From contig JAEXOR010000028.1 in NCBI GenBank assembly GCA_023439185.1, forward strand, positions 1 through 64,000: a DNA stretch of 64,000 nt, in the 5' to 3' direction. Below, in pieces: positions 31,985 to 40,138 of this stretch. Position 1 is the first letter of the stretch. Each line of letters begins with the position of its first letter. The notes below the pieces were generated by a model, which was not told where the DNA came from, searched no databases, and saw only the letters and a list, made by a program, of their open reading frames with translations. The position numbers and the translations under genes are program-made. This DNA is from Bacillota bacterium. GTDB lineage: Bacteria > Bacillota > Desulfotomaculia > Desulfotomaculales > Desulfallaceae.

Positions 31985-33085
31985 TTAATTGGGGTTTAAG
32001 ATCGTGCGCTGTACCTCCCCGGCTATTTGCGTCAGGGGCAGAATTTTTTCAGCGGCGCCCAGGTCCGCGGCGGCCTTGGGCATACCGTAAACAACACTGG
32101 TGGCCTCGTCCTGGGCGATGGTGCAGCCGTTGCGCTTTTTGATGGCCAGCATACCCTTGGCCCCATCCCGGCCCATACCCGTTAACAATACGCCCATTGA
32201 CCGGCTGCCCGCCACTTCCGCCGCCGAGGTCATCACTATATCCACCGACGGGCGGAACCCGCCGGGGGGCACGGGTTTGCTCCCTTTTTCCAATGCCACG
32301 CTCAGCTTGCCTCCGGACCGGCGGAAAAACAAATCATACCCGGCCGGCGCCACCAGTACCCGGCCCGGCAATATCAGATCGCCGTGCCCGGCGTGCAACA
32401 CTTCCAGGGCGCATCTGCGGTTTAAATGTTCGGCCATGGGGCCGGAGAAACCCACCGGGATGTGCTGTACCACCACTATGCCGCAGGGAAAGCCTGCCGG
32501 CAGGGCGGGCAGCAGCACTTGCAGTGCCGCCGGGCCGCCGGTTGAGGAACCGATGACCACCAATTCCAGGGGCTTGCGGGGTTCTTTTTTCTCGATGCGA
32601 ACGGCCGGCGCCGCGCCGGCCGGGGGGGATTTTTTCGGATCCGGGGGGGGAACCGGCTTTAACGGCTTTTGGGGCGCCGGTTTTTTTCGTGCGCTGCCGA
32701 TGACGACCCTGATTTTACGCGCCAGTTCCATGGCCATTTTATCGATCCCCGATTTTTCGGGTTTGGCAATGAAGTCTATGGCTCCGGCGGCCAAGGCTTC
32801 CATGGTTACCCTGGCGCCTTCGGTGGTGTGGGAGCTGAGCATGATTACCGGCAGCGGGTGCTCGCGCATGAGCCGGCTCACGGTTTGAACACCGTTCATA
32901 CCGGGCATCTCCACGTCCATGGTCACTACGTCCGGGCGCAAGGCAATCACCTTGCGGATAGCTTCTTCGCCGTCGGCGGCGGTATCAACCACCGTGATGT
33001 CCGGCTGAGCCTCCAATAAACGGGTAATGACCCGCCGCATCAGCGCCGAGTCGTCAACCACCAGTACTTTAATTGACTGCCGCAT
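31985..33085 (-). CDS. cheB: Chemotaxis protein-glutamate methylesterase CheB
   Basis: CheB removes methyl groups from chemoreceptors after phosphorylation by CheA. The 366-residue protein has a receiver domain with acidic pocket D11-D12 and phospho-acceptor D57 (VTMDVEMPGMNG). A linker rich in P and K (about 133-172) follows, then a methylesterase domain with GSSTGG (nucleophile S181), histidine in VVVQHIP and LLTGMGRDG near the end. The GTG/ATG region overlaps the end of cheA by 17 bp. Confidence 0.96.
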   Translation of the reverse strand: MRQSIKVLVVDDSALMRRVITRLLEAQPDITVVDTAADGEEAIRKVIALRPDVVTMDVEMPGMNGVQTVSRLMREHPLPVIMLSSHTTEGARVTMEALAAGAIDFIAKPEKSGIDKMAMELARKIRVVIGSARKKPAPQKPLKPVPPPDPKKSPPAGAAPAVRIEKKEPRKPLELVVIGSSTGGPAALQVLLPALPAGFPCGIVVVQHIPVGFSGPMAEHLNRRCALEVLHAGHGDLILPGRVLVAPAGYDLFFRRSGGKLSVALEKGSKPVPPGGFRPSVDIVMTSAAEVAGSRSMGVLLTGMGRDGAKGMLAIKKRNGCTIAQDEATSVVYGMPKAAADLGAAEKILPLTQIAGEVQRTILNPN

Positions 33086-35186
33086 GGGCCATTGCCTCCT
33101 CGGCTCCTATGTTCCTCAACAGCCCGCGGACATCAATAATCAAAGATACTTTGCCGTCGCCTAATATAGCCGCGCCGGCCAGGCCTTCCACCTGGCCCAG
33201 GTAGGCGCCCAGCGCTTTGATCACAATTTCCTGTTCCCCCAGCAGCTTGTCCACCACAACGCCGATCTTGCGTTCTCCGGAGCCCACAATAACTACGTAT
33301 ATTTTCTCTCCGGTTTTAGCGGGCGTCAGGTTGAAAACGTCTTCCAGGCGTTTTAAGGGGTAAACCTGTCCCCGGACCACAATAACTTCGGAATGCCTGA
33401 TCTTTTTTATCTCCGAACGGCTCAGGTTGAGGGTTTCCACCACGTAGGCCAGCGGGAAGGCGTAAGTCTTACCGGCGTGTTCCACCATCAAAGCCCTGAT
33501 GATGGCCAATGTCAGCGGCAGTTTGATGGAAAAACGGGTGCCTTTGCCGGGCCAGGTGGTATAGTCGACATTGCCGTTGATGCTTTCAATCTGAGTCCGC
33601 ACGATGTCCATACCCACTCCCCGCCCGGAGATATCGCTGACGTTGTCCTCCTCAATGGTGGAGAACCCGGGCAGGAAGACCAGGTCCATGGCTTCACGGT
33701 CGCTCATTTGCCGGTATTGCTCTTCGCTGATCAACCCGTTTTTCAGCGCTTTGTCCTTTAGTTTTTGCACGTCGATGCCCTGGCCGTCGTCCTCCACGGT
33801 GATTACGATATGGCTTTCCACGTAAGCGGCTTTAAGCTGCAACAAGCCTTTGGCCGGCTTACCCAGTCGCTGTCTTTCCCCGGGTTCTTCAATGCCGTGG
33901 TCGATGGAATTCCTGAGCAGGTGGATTAACGGGTCGCCGATGACTTCAATGACGTTGCGGTCCAGCTCGGTTTCCTTGCCAAACACTTCAAAATCTATTT
34001 CCTTATTCAACTTATGGGCGATATCCCTCACCATGCGCGGGAAGCGGTTGAATACCTGGGCCACGGGCAACATGCGCGCCTTCATGATTTCGTCCTGTAA
34101 ATCAGTGGTTACCTGGCCCAGGTGGCTTGATATCTCCAGGATATCTTCCACCAGTTCGTCGGACCCGCGGCTGTGTTCAAAAACGTCCACAAACCTTTCC
34201 AGCCTGGTGCGGTCGATCACCAGTTCCCCCACCAGGTTCATCAGGGTGTCCAGCTTTTCCACGTCCACCCGGACGGTCTTGATGGTTTTTTTGTCTTGTT
34301 TGCCGTTTGCGCCTGATTCCGGGGCAACACGTTCCGCGGTATCCGCCGGGGGAAGGTTGACGACGTTCGCCTGCCGCCCGACAGTTACCGGTACGTTGTT
34401 TGCGAATGCGGAGCCGGGTTCCAGCGGTTTGATGTCCGCCGCGTAAATTTCGGCCACCGAAAGGGCCAGGTTTTTGACCTGGTCCATATCCGCCTGGGTG
34501 ATAATGACCAGGGCGATAACGTTGTCGAATTTGCCGTTTTGGATATCTTCCGCCGGCGGATTGGTCCTGATGATTTCGCCGGCCTGCTCCAGGGTCTCAA
34601 ATAATAGAAAAGCGCGTACTTCTTTCATCTGGCAGTCGTTGTCAAGCTCAACCTGCATGGCGTAGGCGTAATAACCGCGCAGTTCCGCTTCCCGGATCAC
34701 ATCCTCCAGGGCGCCGTCCATCTCAATGTCCGGCATCGACGTGGTTTTTTCCGCCGTGCCGCCGGTTGAGATTTCCTTCTGAAGCGGGTCGGCGGCCGCG
34801 GCGGGATGGTTTGCCCGCGCACCGGCTATTTTATTCAAAATTTGTTTGATATCGGCGTTGTTTTCAGTGCCGCTGACTATTTCCTCCTTTAGCTCCGTTA
34901 ACGCGTCCATGGCTTCAAAAAGCACGTCCACCAGATTAGGAGTTATTTCCAGCCGGTTTTGGCGTACCTCGTCGAATAGACTTTCGATTTCGTGGGTTAG
35001 CTCGGTCATTTTGTCGTAACCCATCACTGCCGACGAACCTTTGATGGTATGGGCGGAACGGAAAATTTCCTGGATTATTTCCGGAGTAGCCTGCTGTTGC
35101 TCCAGCAGCAGGATATTGTCGTTAATGATCTGCAGTTTTTCTTCCAGTTCTTCCTGAAAAATGGCAATTTCAGCATCACTGAACAC
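33069..35186 (-). CDS. cheA: Chemotaxis histidine kinase CheA
   Basis: This is the central kinase of chemotaxis. The 705-residue layout is: P1 Hpt domain with H46 (IFRSAHTIKGSSAVMGY), P2 CheY-binding domain (about 160-260), P3 dimerisation (DKLDTLMNLVGELVIDRTRLE), P4 ATPase with DPLIHLLRNSIDHGIE and DDGQGID/SGRGVGMDIV, and P5 CheW-like C-terminus (YAFPLAYVVETLNL...). It begins with GTG after GGGAGGTAAGTCC. It lies 4 bp downstream of cheW. Confidence 0.97.
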   Translation of the reverse strand: MFSDAEIAIFQEELEEKLQIINDNILLLEQQQATPEIIQEIFRSAHTIKGSSAVMGYDKMTELTHEIESLFDEVRQNRLEITPNLVDVLFEAMDALTELKEEIVSGTENNADIKQILNKIAGARANHPAAAADPLQKEISTGGTAEKTTSMPDIEMDGALEDVIREAELRGYYAYAMQVELDNDCQMKEVRAFLLFETLEQAGEIIRTNPPAEDIQNGKFDNVIALVIITQADMDQVKNLALSVAEIYAADIKPLEPGSAFANNVPVTVGRQANVVNLPPADTAERVAPESGANGKQDKKTIKTVRVDVEKLDTLMNLVGELVIDRTRLERFVDVFEHSRGSDELVEDILEISSHLGQVTTDLQDEIMKARMLPVAQVFNRFPRMVRDIAHKLNKEIDFEVFGKETELDRNVIEVIGDPLIHLLRNSIDHGIEEPGERQRLGKPAKGLLQLKAAYVESHIVITVEDDGQGIDVQKLKDKALKNGLISEEQYRQMSDREAMDLVFLPGFSTIEEDNVSDISGRGVGMDIVRTQIESINGNVDYTTWPGKGTRFSIKLPLTLAIIRALMVEHAGKTYAFPLAYVVETLNLSRSEIKKIRHSEVIVVRGQVYPLKRLEDVFNLTPAKTGEKIYVVIVGSGERKIGVVVDKLLGEQEIVIKALGAYLGQVEGLAGAAILGDGKVSLIIDVRGLLRNIGAEEAMAHAAVN

Positions 35187-35190
35187 GGAC

Positions 35191-35667
35191 TTACCTCCCG
35201 GTAATAATCTGTTTCATTTCTCCCTGAGAAAGGATTTGGTTTGGGTCAACCAAAACAATCATTTTATCATCGTCCAAAACGATGCCCTTCAGGTATTGCT
35301 GGCCGGTATTTACGGTGCCCGGCGCTTCTTGCAGTTGCTCCAGGTGAAATTTTTTGACTTCCTGTACGGTGTCTACCATCAATCCGAATTTTTGTTCATT
35401 ACCGGAATCGGCGATAATGACAATCCGGTTGTTATCGTCTTGTTCCTCAGCTTGCATGTTGAACAGCATGTGCAGGTTCAGCACCGGTATCACCGATCCC
35501 CGCAGGTTGATAATTCCTTCCACGTAATCCGACGCTTGCGGAAGGGGGGTAATTTCCTTTTGGCGGATGATTTCCGATACCAGGGAAATGTCGATCCCGA
35601 AAAATTGTTTATCAATGGAGAAAACCACCGCCTGCATGTCCTGTCCGTTATCCGGTCCGCTGGACAT
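35191..35667 (-). CDS. cheW: Chemotaxis coupling protein CheW
   Basis: CheW links receptors to CheA. The 158-residue protein shows the SH3-like core VVFSIDKQFFGIDISLVSEIIRQKEITPLPQASDYVEGIINLRGSVIPVLNL and KFGLMVDTVQEVKKF. RBS AAGGAGGCGTTACA. Ordinary length. Confidence 0.95.
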   Translation of the reverse strand: MSSGPDNGQDMQAVVFSIDKQFFGIDISLVSEIIRQKEITPLPQASDYVEGIINLRGSVIPVLNLHMLFNMQAEEQDDNNRIVIIADSGNEQKFGLMVDTVQEVKKFHLEQLQEAPGTVNTGQQYLKGIVLDDDKMIVLVDPNQILSQGEMKQIITGR

Positions 35668-35693
35668 TGTAACGCCTCCTTTTTATCTGCTGT

Positions 35694-36479
35694 CTACTCC
35701 TCTTCCTCATAATTCTCTTCCCTCAGGCTGCGGGCCGTGGGGTTGAGATAAGCCACCAGACGTTCCCTGATCAAGATGGGGTTATAGCCGGCTTGCAGTG
35801 AAACGACCCCTTCCATCATCAACTGTTTGACCAGGATTTCCTTTTTGCTGATGTTTTGCAGTTTAGTCGCCACCGGCAGCCATAATACGTTGGCGCTGCA
35901 GATACCATAAAGCGTGGCCATAAAAGCGATGGCGATGGCGGGGCCCAGGCCTTCCGGGGAACTGATGCTGCCCAGCACGTGTACAAGGCCCATCACCGTA
36001 CCGATAATGCCCATGGTGGGGGCGTAACCCCCGGCCATTTCGAAAATACTGCTGCCTACGTGATGGCGTTCTTCAATGGTGTAGATCTCCACGTCCAGGA
36101 TATTTTTTACCAGTTCGGGATCTGTGCCGTCAATAACCAGTTGCAGCCCTTTTTTCAGAAACGGGTCGTCTATCTCCGGCAACCGGTTTTCCAGGTACAG
36201 CAAACCTTCGCGCCTGGCCTCCTCGGCCATGGCCACGATGTTTTCAATGGCCATGGCGGGGTCGGGGGGCCTGTTGAAAATGGCTAGTTTGAAAAGCTGG
36301 GGAGCCACCATTAAGTCCCGGGGTGAAAAGCTTAATATGGTGGCGCCGATGGTACCGCCGAAAACGATCAGCGCGGCACTGGGCTGCACCAGCGCGCTTA
36401 CGTGACCGCCTTCCCAGAGAAAACCTGCCAGCAGGGAAAACATGGCTAAAATAAAACCAAATACAGTTGCAATATCCAT
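35694..36479 (-). CDS. motA: Flagellar motor stator protein MotA
   Basis: The 261-residue membrane protein has four transmembrane segments and the cytoplasmic loop that acts on FliG. The motif AGGYAPTMGIIGTVMGLVHVL with conserved prolines is typical of MotA/PomA proteins. It is directly downstream of motB with 35 bp between. Sodium or proton use cannot be told from this sequence with certainty. Confidence 0.95.
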   Translation of the reverse strand: MDIATVFGFILAMFSLLAGFLWEGGHVSALVQPSAALIVFGGTIGATILSFSPRDLMVAPQLFKLAIFNRPPDPAMAIENIVAMAEEARREGLLYLENRLPEIDDPFLKKGLQLVIDGTDPELVKNILDVEIYTIEERHHVGSSIFEMAGGYAPTMGIIGTVMGLVHVLGSISSPEGLGPAIAIAFMATLYGICSANVLWLPVATKLQNISKKEILVKQLMMEGVVSLQAGYNPILIRERLVAYLNPTARSLREENYEEEE

Positions 36480-36514
36480 TAAAAAAAACCGTCCTTTGCA
36501 GAATCTGTGCTTAA

Positions 36515-37294
36515 TTAATCAGTGGGTTTTGCCATACTGTCCGTAATATATTGGTTAACAAAATCCACCGGCTGCGGTTCCGCTTCGGAAAACTTGTTCC
36601 GCAAAATAATCAGGTCCACCCGGCGGTTAAGCTGGCGGTTGTATTGGCTGTTGTTGGGAGCCCTGGGGCGGTATTCGCCGTAGGCTATGGCGGACAGCTT
36701 TGCCGGCGGCATGCCGTGTGTATTGATCAGTTCACGGACCACGTTGGTGGCCCTGGCCGCGGACAGCTCCCAGTTGGACGGGAACCGGGCGGTGCTGATG
36801 GGCAGGTTATCGGTGTGCCCCTCGATACGAATATAATTGGGCGTGTTGCCCAGCAGGGGGGCAACCTTGTCCAGTATCTCCTTGGCCTGGGCGGTAAGTA
36901 CGTCGGAACCCAGCTCAAACAGGACATTGTCCTGGAAACTTAGCACGATGCCTCTTTCTTCCGTGGTTACTGATATCCTGGCAGTCAGGCCGCTTTCGCC
37001 GATATATTGCTCCAGTTCCTGCTTAAGTTTTTCCAGTTGGTTTGCTTCAACCAAATCTCTGATTTGCTCCGGCGGGCTGCCGGGCACCACCGCCGGGCCG
37101 GGGCTGTCCAGGATCATCGCTCCCGCGCCGAAAGTGGCGGTCAGGGATTGGGCCAGGGCTTCAAATTTGGCAGCGTCCAACTTGCTGAGGGCATACATGA
37201 CGATAAAAAAGATCATTAGCAGGGTAATCAAATCAGCGTATGTAATCAGCCATCGTTCGCTGTTGTCCTTTTTAGACCGCCGGTTCCTCCGCAT
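36515..37294 (-). CDS. motB: Flagellar motor stator protein MotB
   Basis: The 259-residue protein has one membrane helix after a basic lead (WLITYADLITLLMIFFIVMYAL) with the ion-binding D21, and an OmpA-like peptidoglycan-binding domain (YIRIEGHTDNLPIS...WELSAARATNVVRELI...SAIAYGEYRP). It forms the stator with MotA. RBS GGAGGCAGATTCCC. Here motB precedes motA, the reverse of the commonest order. Confidence 0.95.
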   Translation of the reverse strand: MRRNRRSKKDNSERWLITYADLITLLMIFFIVMYALSKLDAAKFEALAQSLTATFGAGAMILDSPGPAVVPGSPPEQIRDLVEANQLEKLKQELEQYIGESGLTARISVTTEERGIVLSFQDNVLFELGSDVLTAQAKEILDKVAPLLGNTPNYIRIEGHTDNLPISTARFPSNWELSAARATNVVRELINTHGMPPAKLSAIAYGEYRPRAPNNSQYNRQLNRRVDLIILRNKFSEAEPQPVDFVNQYITDSMAKPTD

Positions 37295-37339
37295 GGGAAT
37301 CTGCCTCCATAATAACTGGGATAATTGCTGTAAAATGGG

Positions 37340-38818
37340 TTAACGCAGTATAATATCACCGTGTTCGTCTATTCTGGCTAAAACCATGCTTTCATCCCGT
37401 TGAGCGGTAAAAATTCGGGAACCGATTTGCAGCACCGCACCATTATACACCCGGTTGGCTTTGATAAAACATCCCTCTTTGGTTTTGGCTACTGTTTTTA
37501 TGCCCATCGGCCCGCCTATTTCTCCGGCTTTAATTCCTTTTTGCGCGAATACCTCGCCGCCGCGGAACACTCCTGTTATTTCCACCGCGCCCAGGGCGGT
37601 GACCCGGGAATTAAAGGCTCCCTGGCCGGTGATTTTTATGTTGCCCGTGGCTTCTAATTCCGAGTTCCAGATACTGTTGGCCACCACATTTGACGGTTCC
37701 TCGGTCTGGGTGTCTATATATTTCAGGGCTTCCGCCAGAACGTTTTTGATTCCGCTGAGATCGGACAGGAACATGGCTCTCAAACCGGTCAGGCACTCTA
37801 GTTCGGTTAAAACGGCAGTCAACTCTTCCGGTGGTTTGGACGGGTATTGATTGACCAGTTCTTTAGCCGTTTTTATTTTTTTGCCCAATCCGGTATACTG
37901 TTTGTCCAGCAGTGCCATGAGCACCTGGCCGAACTGGATGTTTTGCTGGCGTTCCCGGAGGTTTTTTATTAAAAGGTAGGCCTTGCTGTCCAGCCCGGAC
38001 ACATCTTCACTTATTTCCCGCAGTTTATTTTCAATTTTGGTCAGCGACGCGGTGGTGCCCCCGGCATTTATTTTTCCGGCTGTAATCACCTTTAAAACTT
38101 CCAGGTTGCCGCTGATTTTAACACTGGAGCGTGAAACAAAGCCCATTACCCTTAAGTTTCCTTTAATATCCACAATCATATTCTCGGTGACGTTGCCGGT
38201 TACCACTACGTCTCCGTTAAAGCGAAGGTTGCCGGATTTGATGTCCACATCCCCCTCGTGCTGGTAAACCGAGTCTACGCTCACTACGACGCTGCGGCCC
38301 TGTTTTTTGGCCCTGGGCCGCCCGTTAATGGAGCTGAGCACGGATAATCCGTCCGCCGACAGGGACGCTCCTTTGCCTGCCCTGAGGCTAAGCTCAATTA
38401 CCGGGTTGGCCGGGATGAGTTTCCCAAAGACCGTGATACCGTCTTCTCCTTTTTCCGCGGGATGATACACGGCCAAAACAGTGTTGGCGTTAACCGACGG
38501 AACGTTGAATATTTCTCTGAAATCTACGTTTTCCTCTGATTCTTCCTGCTGCGGCGCCCGGGATGTGAAAAGGTATTCCATGGAACCGTCTTTGCCCTGT
38601 CTGGGCGGCTTGCCCGTGGCAATAACAAACGTTCCTTGGCGAGGATTTTTAACCAGGTCGGCCACAGTTTCGCTGTCAATACCGTATTTGATCTCTTTAT
38701 CCTTAATTAATTGTGTGAGGATGTTTTCGTCCACTATTTCTTCATCTCTAACGGTAATAAAGGCTTTAAGCCTGTCATCGGTAATTGCCATGATAACACT
38801 GGTGTTAACATCTCCCAA
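37340..38818 (-). CDS. fapA: FapA/DUF342 family polymer-forming protein
   Basis: The 492-residue product has the DUF342 N-terminal region and a central right-handed parallel beta-helix (LRFNGDVVVTGNVTENMIVDIKGNLRVMGFVSRSSVKISGNLEVLK), a coiled coil (about 260-350) and a C-terminal beta part. FapA proteins often lie in flagellar/chemotaxis clusters; the Vibrio member affects flagellation through glucose signalling, but the role here is unknown. It starts with TTG after GGGGGTGATTAA. As first gene of the fapA-mot-che operon it is preceded by a sigma-28 promoter. Confidence 0.85.
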   Translation of the reverse strand: MGDVNTSVIMAITDDRLKAFITVRDEEIVDENILTQLIKDKEIKYGIDSETVADLVKNPRQGTFVIATGKPPRQGKDGSMEYLFTSRAPQQEESEENVDFREIFNVPSVNANTVLAVYHPAEKGEDGITVFGKLIPANPVIELSLRAGKGASLSADGLSVLSSINGRPRAKKQGRSVVVSVDSVYQHEGDVDIKSGNLRFNGDVVVTGNVTENMIVDIKGNLRVMGFVSRSSVKISGNLEVLKVITAGKINAGGTTASLTKIENKLREISEDVSGLDSKAYLLIKNLRERQQNIQFGQVLMALLDKQYTGLGKKIKTAKELVNQYPSKPPEELTAVLTELECLTGLRAMFLSDLSGIKNVLAEALKYIDTQTEEPSNVVANSIWNSELEATGNIKITGQGAFNSRVTALGAVEITGVFRGGEVFAQKGIKAGEIGGPMGIKTVAKTKEGCFIKANRVYNGAVLQIGSRIFTAQRDESMVLARIDEHGDIILR

Positions 38819-38946
38819 TTAATCACCCCCAACCGATGAATAATTTAGTCAAATTACTGTATATTTCTACAATTAATGTAATTATCCTGCCGAGGCTATT
38901 ATTTCAGCTTTTGGGTTTCAGTTATGGCGTATGTTTTTTGATTATT

Positions 38947-38970
38947 AGTTGAAATTTTAGTTGAAATTTT
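38947..38970. repeat. Tandem 12-bp repeat in the fapA leader
   Basis: AGTTGAAATTTT is present twice in direct tandem (38947-38958 and 38959-38970), within the transcribed leader about 16 bp downstream of the sigma-28 promoter. Confidence 0.8.
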
Positions 38971-38986
38971 CATTTTCTCTATAGGA

Positions 38987-39014
38987 GTATCGGCAATTAA
39001 GGGTCCGGGCTTGA
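38987..39014 (-). promoter_or_regulatory. Sigma-28 promoter of the fapA-mot-che operon
   Basis: On the minus strand TCAA (39014-39011), 16 bases, GCCGATAC (38994-38987), seven of eight bases of the -10 consensus. The start point near 38980 gives a 160-nt leader before fapA. Confidence 0.7.
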
Positions 39015-39016
39015 GA

Positions 39017-39052
39017 AGAAAAAATCCGGCCCGCGTTTGCGGCAGCCGGATT
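39017..39052 (-). terminator. Terminator of the DUF1540 gene
   Basis: AATCCGGC and GCCGGATT (39023-39030, 39045-39052) enclose a further CCGC/GCGG stem and are followed on the minus strand by TTTTTTCTTC. It ends the transcript of the small gene at 39080-39223 and is immediately followed by the fapA promoter. Confidence 0.85.
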
Positions 39053-39079
39053 GGGATGGGGTGGCATCGTATTATAGCG

Positions 39080-39223
39080 TCAGGGAACGGGGCGGAAATG
39101 TTCGCAAAAAACACGCTCGGCGTTTCGCCTGCCGGTTCCGAGTTTGGCGCTGATCTTCAGTGCGTTGCATTTCATATTGCTGTTAAAACGGCAATCTTCT
39201 ATGAAACAGTTAATTCTTTTCAT
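39080..39223 (-). CDS. DUF1540-like four-cysteine microprotein
   Basis: This 47-residue frame reads MKRINCFIEDCRFNSNMKCN, then ALKISAKLGTG... and ends near VFCEHFRP. The four cysteines (C6, C11, C19, C40), with 4, 7 and 20 residues between them, and the surrounding hydrophobic positions match the DUF1540 pattern of small, probably metal-binding proteins common in spore-forming Clostridia. GGCGGGATGACCTGC precedes the ATG, a weak site. A dedicated terminator follows 28 bp after the stop. It lies in the gap between fapA and comB, opposite to comB. Confidence 0.72.
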   Translation of the reverse strand: MKRINCFIEDCRFNSNMKCNALKISAKLGTGRRNAERVFCEHFRPVP

Positions 39224-39334
39224 GCAGGTCATCCCGCCTTGGCAATATAAATATATTGTTAATCCTTAATATTTCACCGGTCTGTTATCTTATACGGATT
39301 TTAAGGTTAATCATTTACCGGGGGGCGAAAAACT

Positions 39335-40048
39335 ATGAACATTACGCTTATTCCAACGGCGAAGGCGGCGGGTTACGGGATGATGAAAGGCGTCAATGCA
39401 GTCGTCTTTGATGTTTTAAGAGCCACCAGTACCATTGTTACCGCCCTGTCGTCCGGTTACCGGAGGGTGTATCCGGTTGTTGACGCCGATGAAGCCATAC
39501 TGATGGCCCGGCAGCGTGGATTTTCCCTGGCCGGCGAGCGGGACGGGCGGAGAATTTCCGGTTTTCCGCTGGGCAATTCGCCCCTTGAATTTACCGCCGG
39601 ACCGGCCGGCGGCGCGGACGAGCTGGTGCTGACCACATCCAACGGAACCGCCGCCATACGCGGCGCGGCGGCGGCTGAGAAAGTGCTCACCGGCTCGATT
39701 ATCAACGCCCGTGCCGCCGCCAGGGCGGCTGTCGCCGAAGGCCGGGACGTAGTATTGGTCTGTGCCGGCTCGGGCGGGCTATACTCACTGGATGATGCTT
39801 TGGGCGCCGGGTTTATGCTGCTGGAGATTATCGACGCGGCGCCCCGACCCCCGGAGTTGGATGACCAGGCGTTGGCGGCGTTATGTATGGCGCGTTATTA
39901 CAGACAAGACCCGCTGGCCGGTCTGATGGAATCGAGCCACGGCAAAAGGCTGTTGGGGCTTGGCTTGGAAAAAGATCTGCGCTGGTGCGCCAGGCTTAAC
40001 TTATATGACGCCGCCCCCGTTCTTGACGGCGACTATATCGCCCTTTAA
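39335..40048 (+). CDS. comB: 2-phosphosulfolactate phosphatase ComB
   Basis: ComB removes phosphate from 2-phosphosulfolactate, a step of the coenzyme M pathway in archaea; bacterial homologues are widespread and may have another substrate. The 237-residue protein shows AVVFDVLRATSTIVTALSSG, ELVLTTSNGTAAIRGA and VLVCAGSGGLYSLDDALGAG, all family signatures with the metal-binding Asp. RBS GGGGGGCGAAAAACT. Monocistronic or with the downstream gene (91 bp). Confidence 0.9.
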   Translation: MNITLIPTAKAAGYGMMKGVNAVVFDVLRATSTIVTALSSGYRRVYPVVDADEAILMARQRGFSLAGERDGRRISGFPLGNSPLEFTAGPAGGADELVLTTSNGTAAIRGAAAAEKVLTGSIINARAAARAAVAEGRDVVLVCAGSGGLYSLDDALGAGFMLLEIIDAAPRPPELDDQALAALCMARYYRQDPLAGLMESSHGKRLLGLGLEKDLRWCARLNLYDAAPVLDGDYIAL

Positions 40049-40138
40049 TCAAACGGGGGTAGAAAAAACATATTTCTGTTGCGTACACCTGCCAAAAAAG
40101 ATATTCTGGTGACAGGAGATTACTTTTGGAGGTGCCGC

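Noticed and set aside
38899..39114. 71-codon minus-strand frame between fapA and the DUF1540 gene
   Set aside because: It spans the terminator and the sigma-28 promoter and has no start site.
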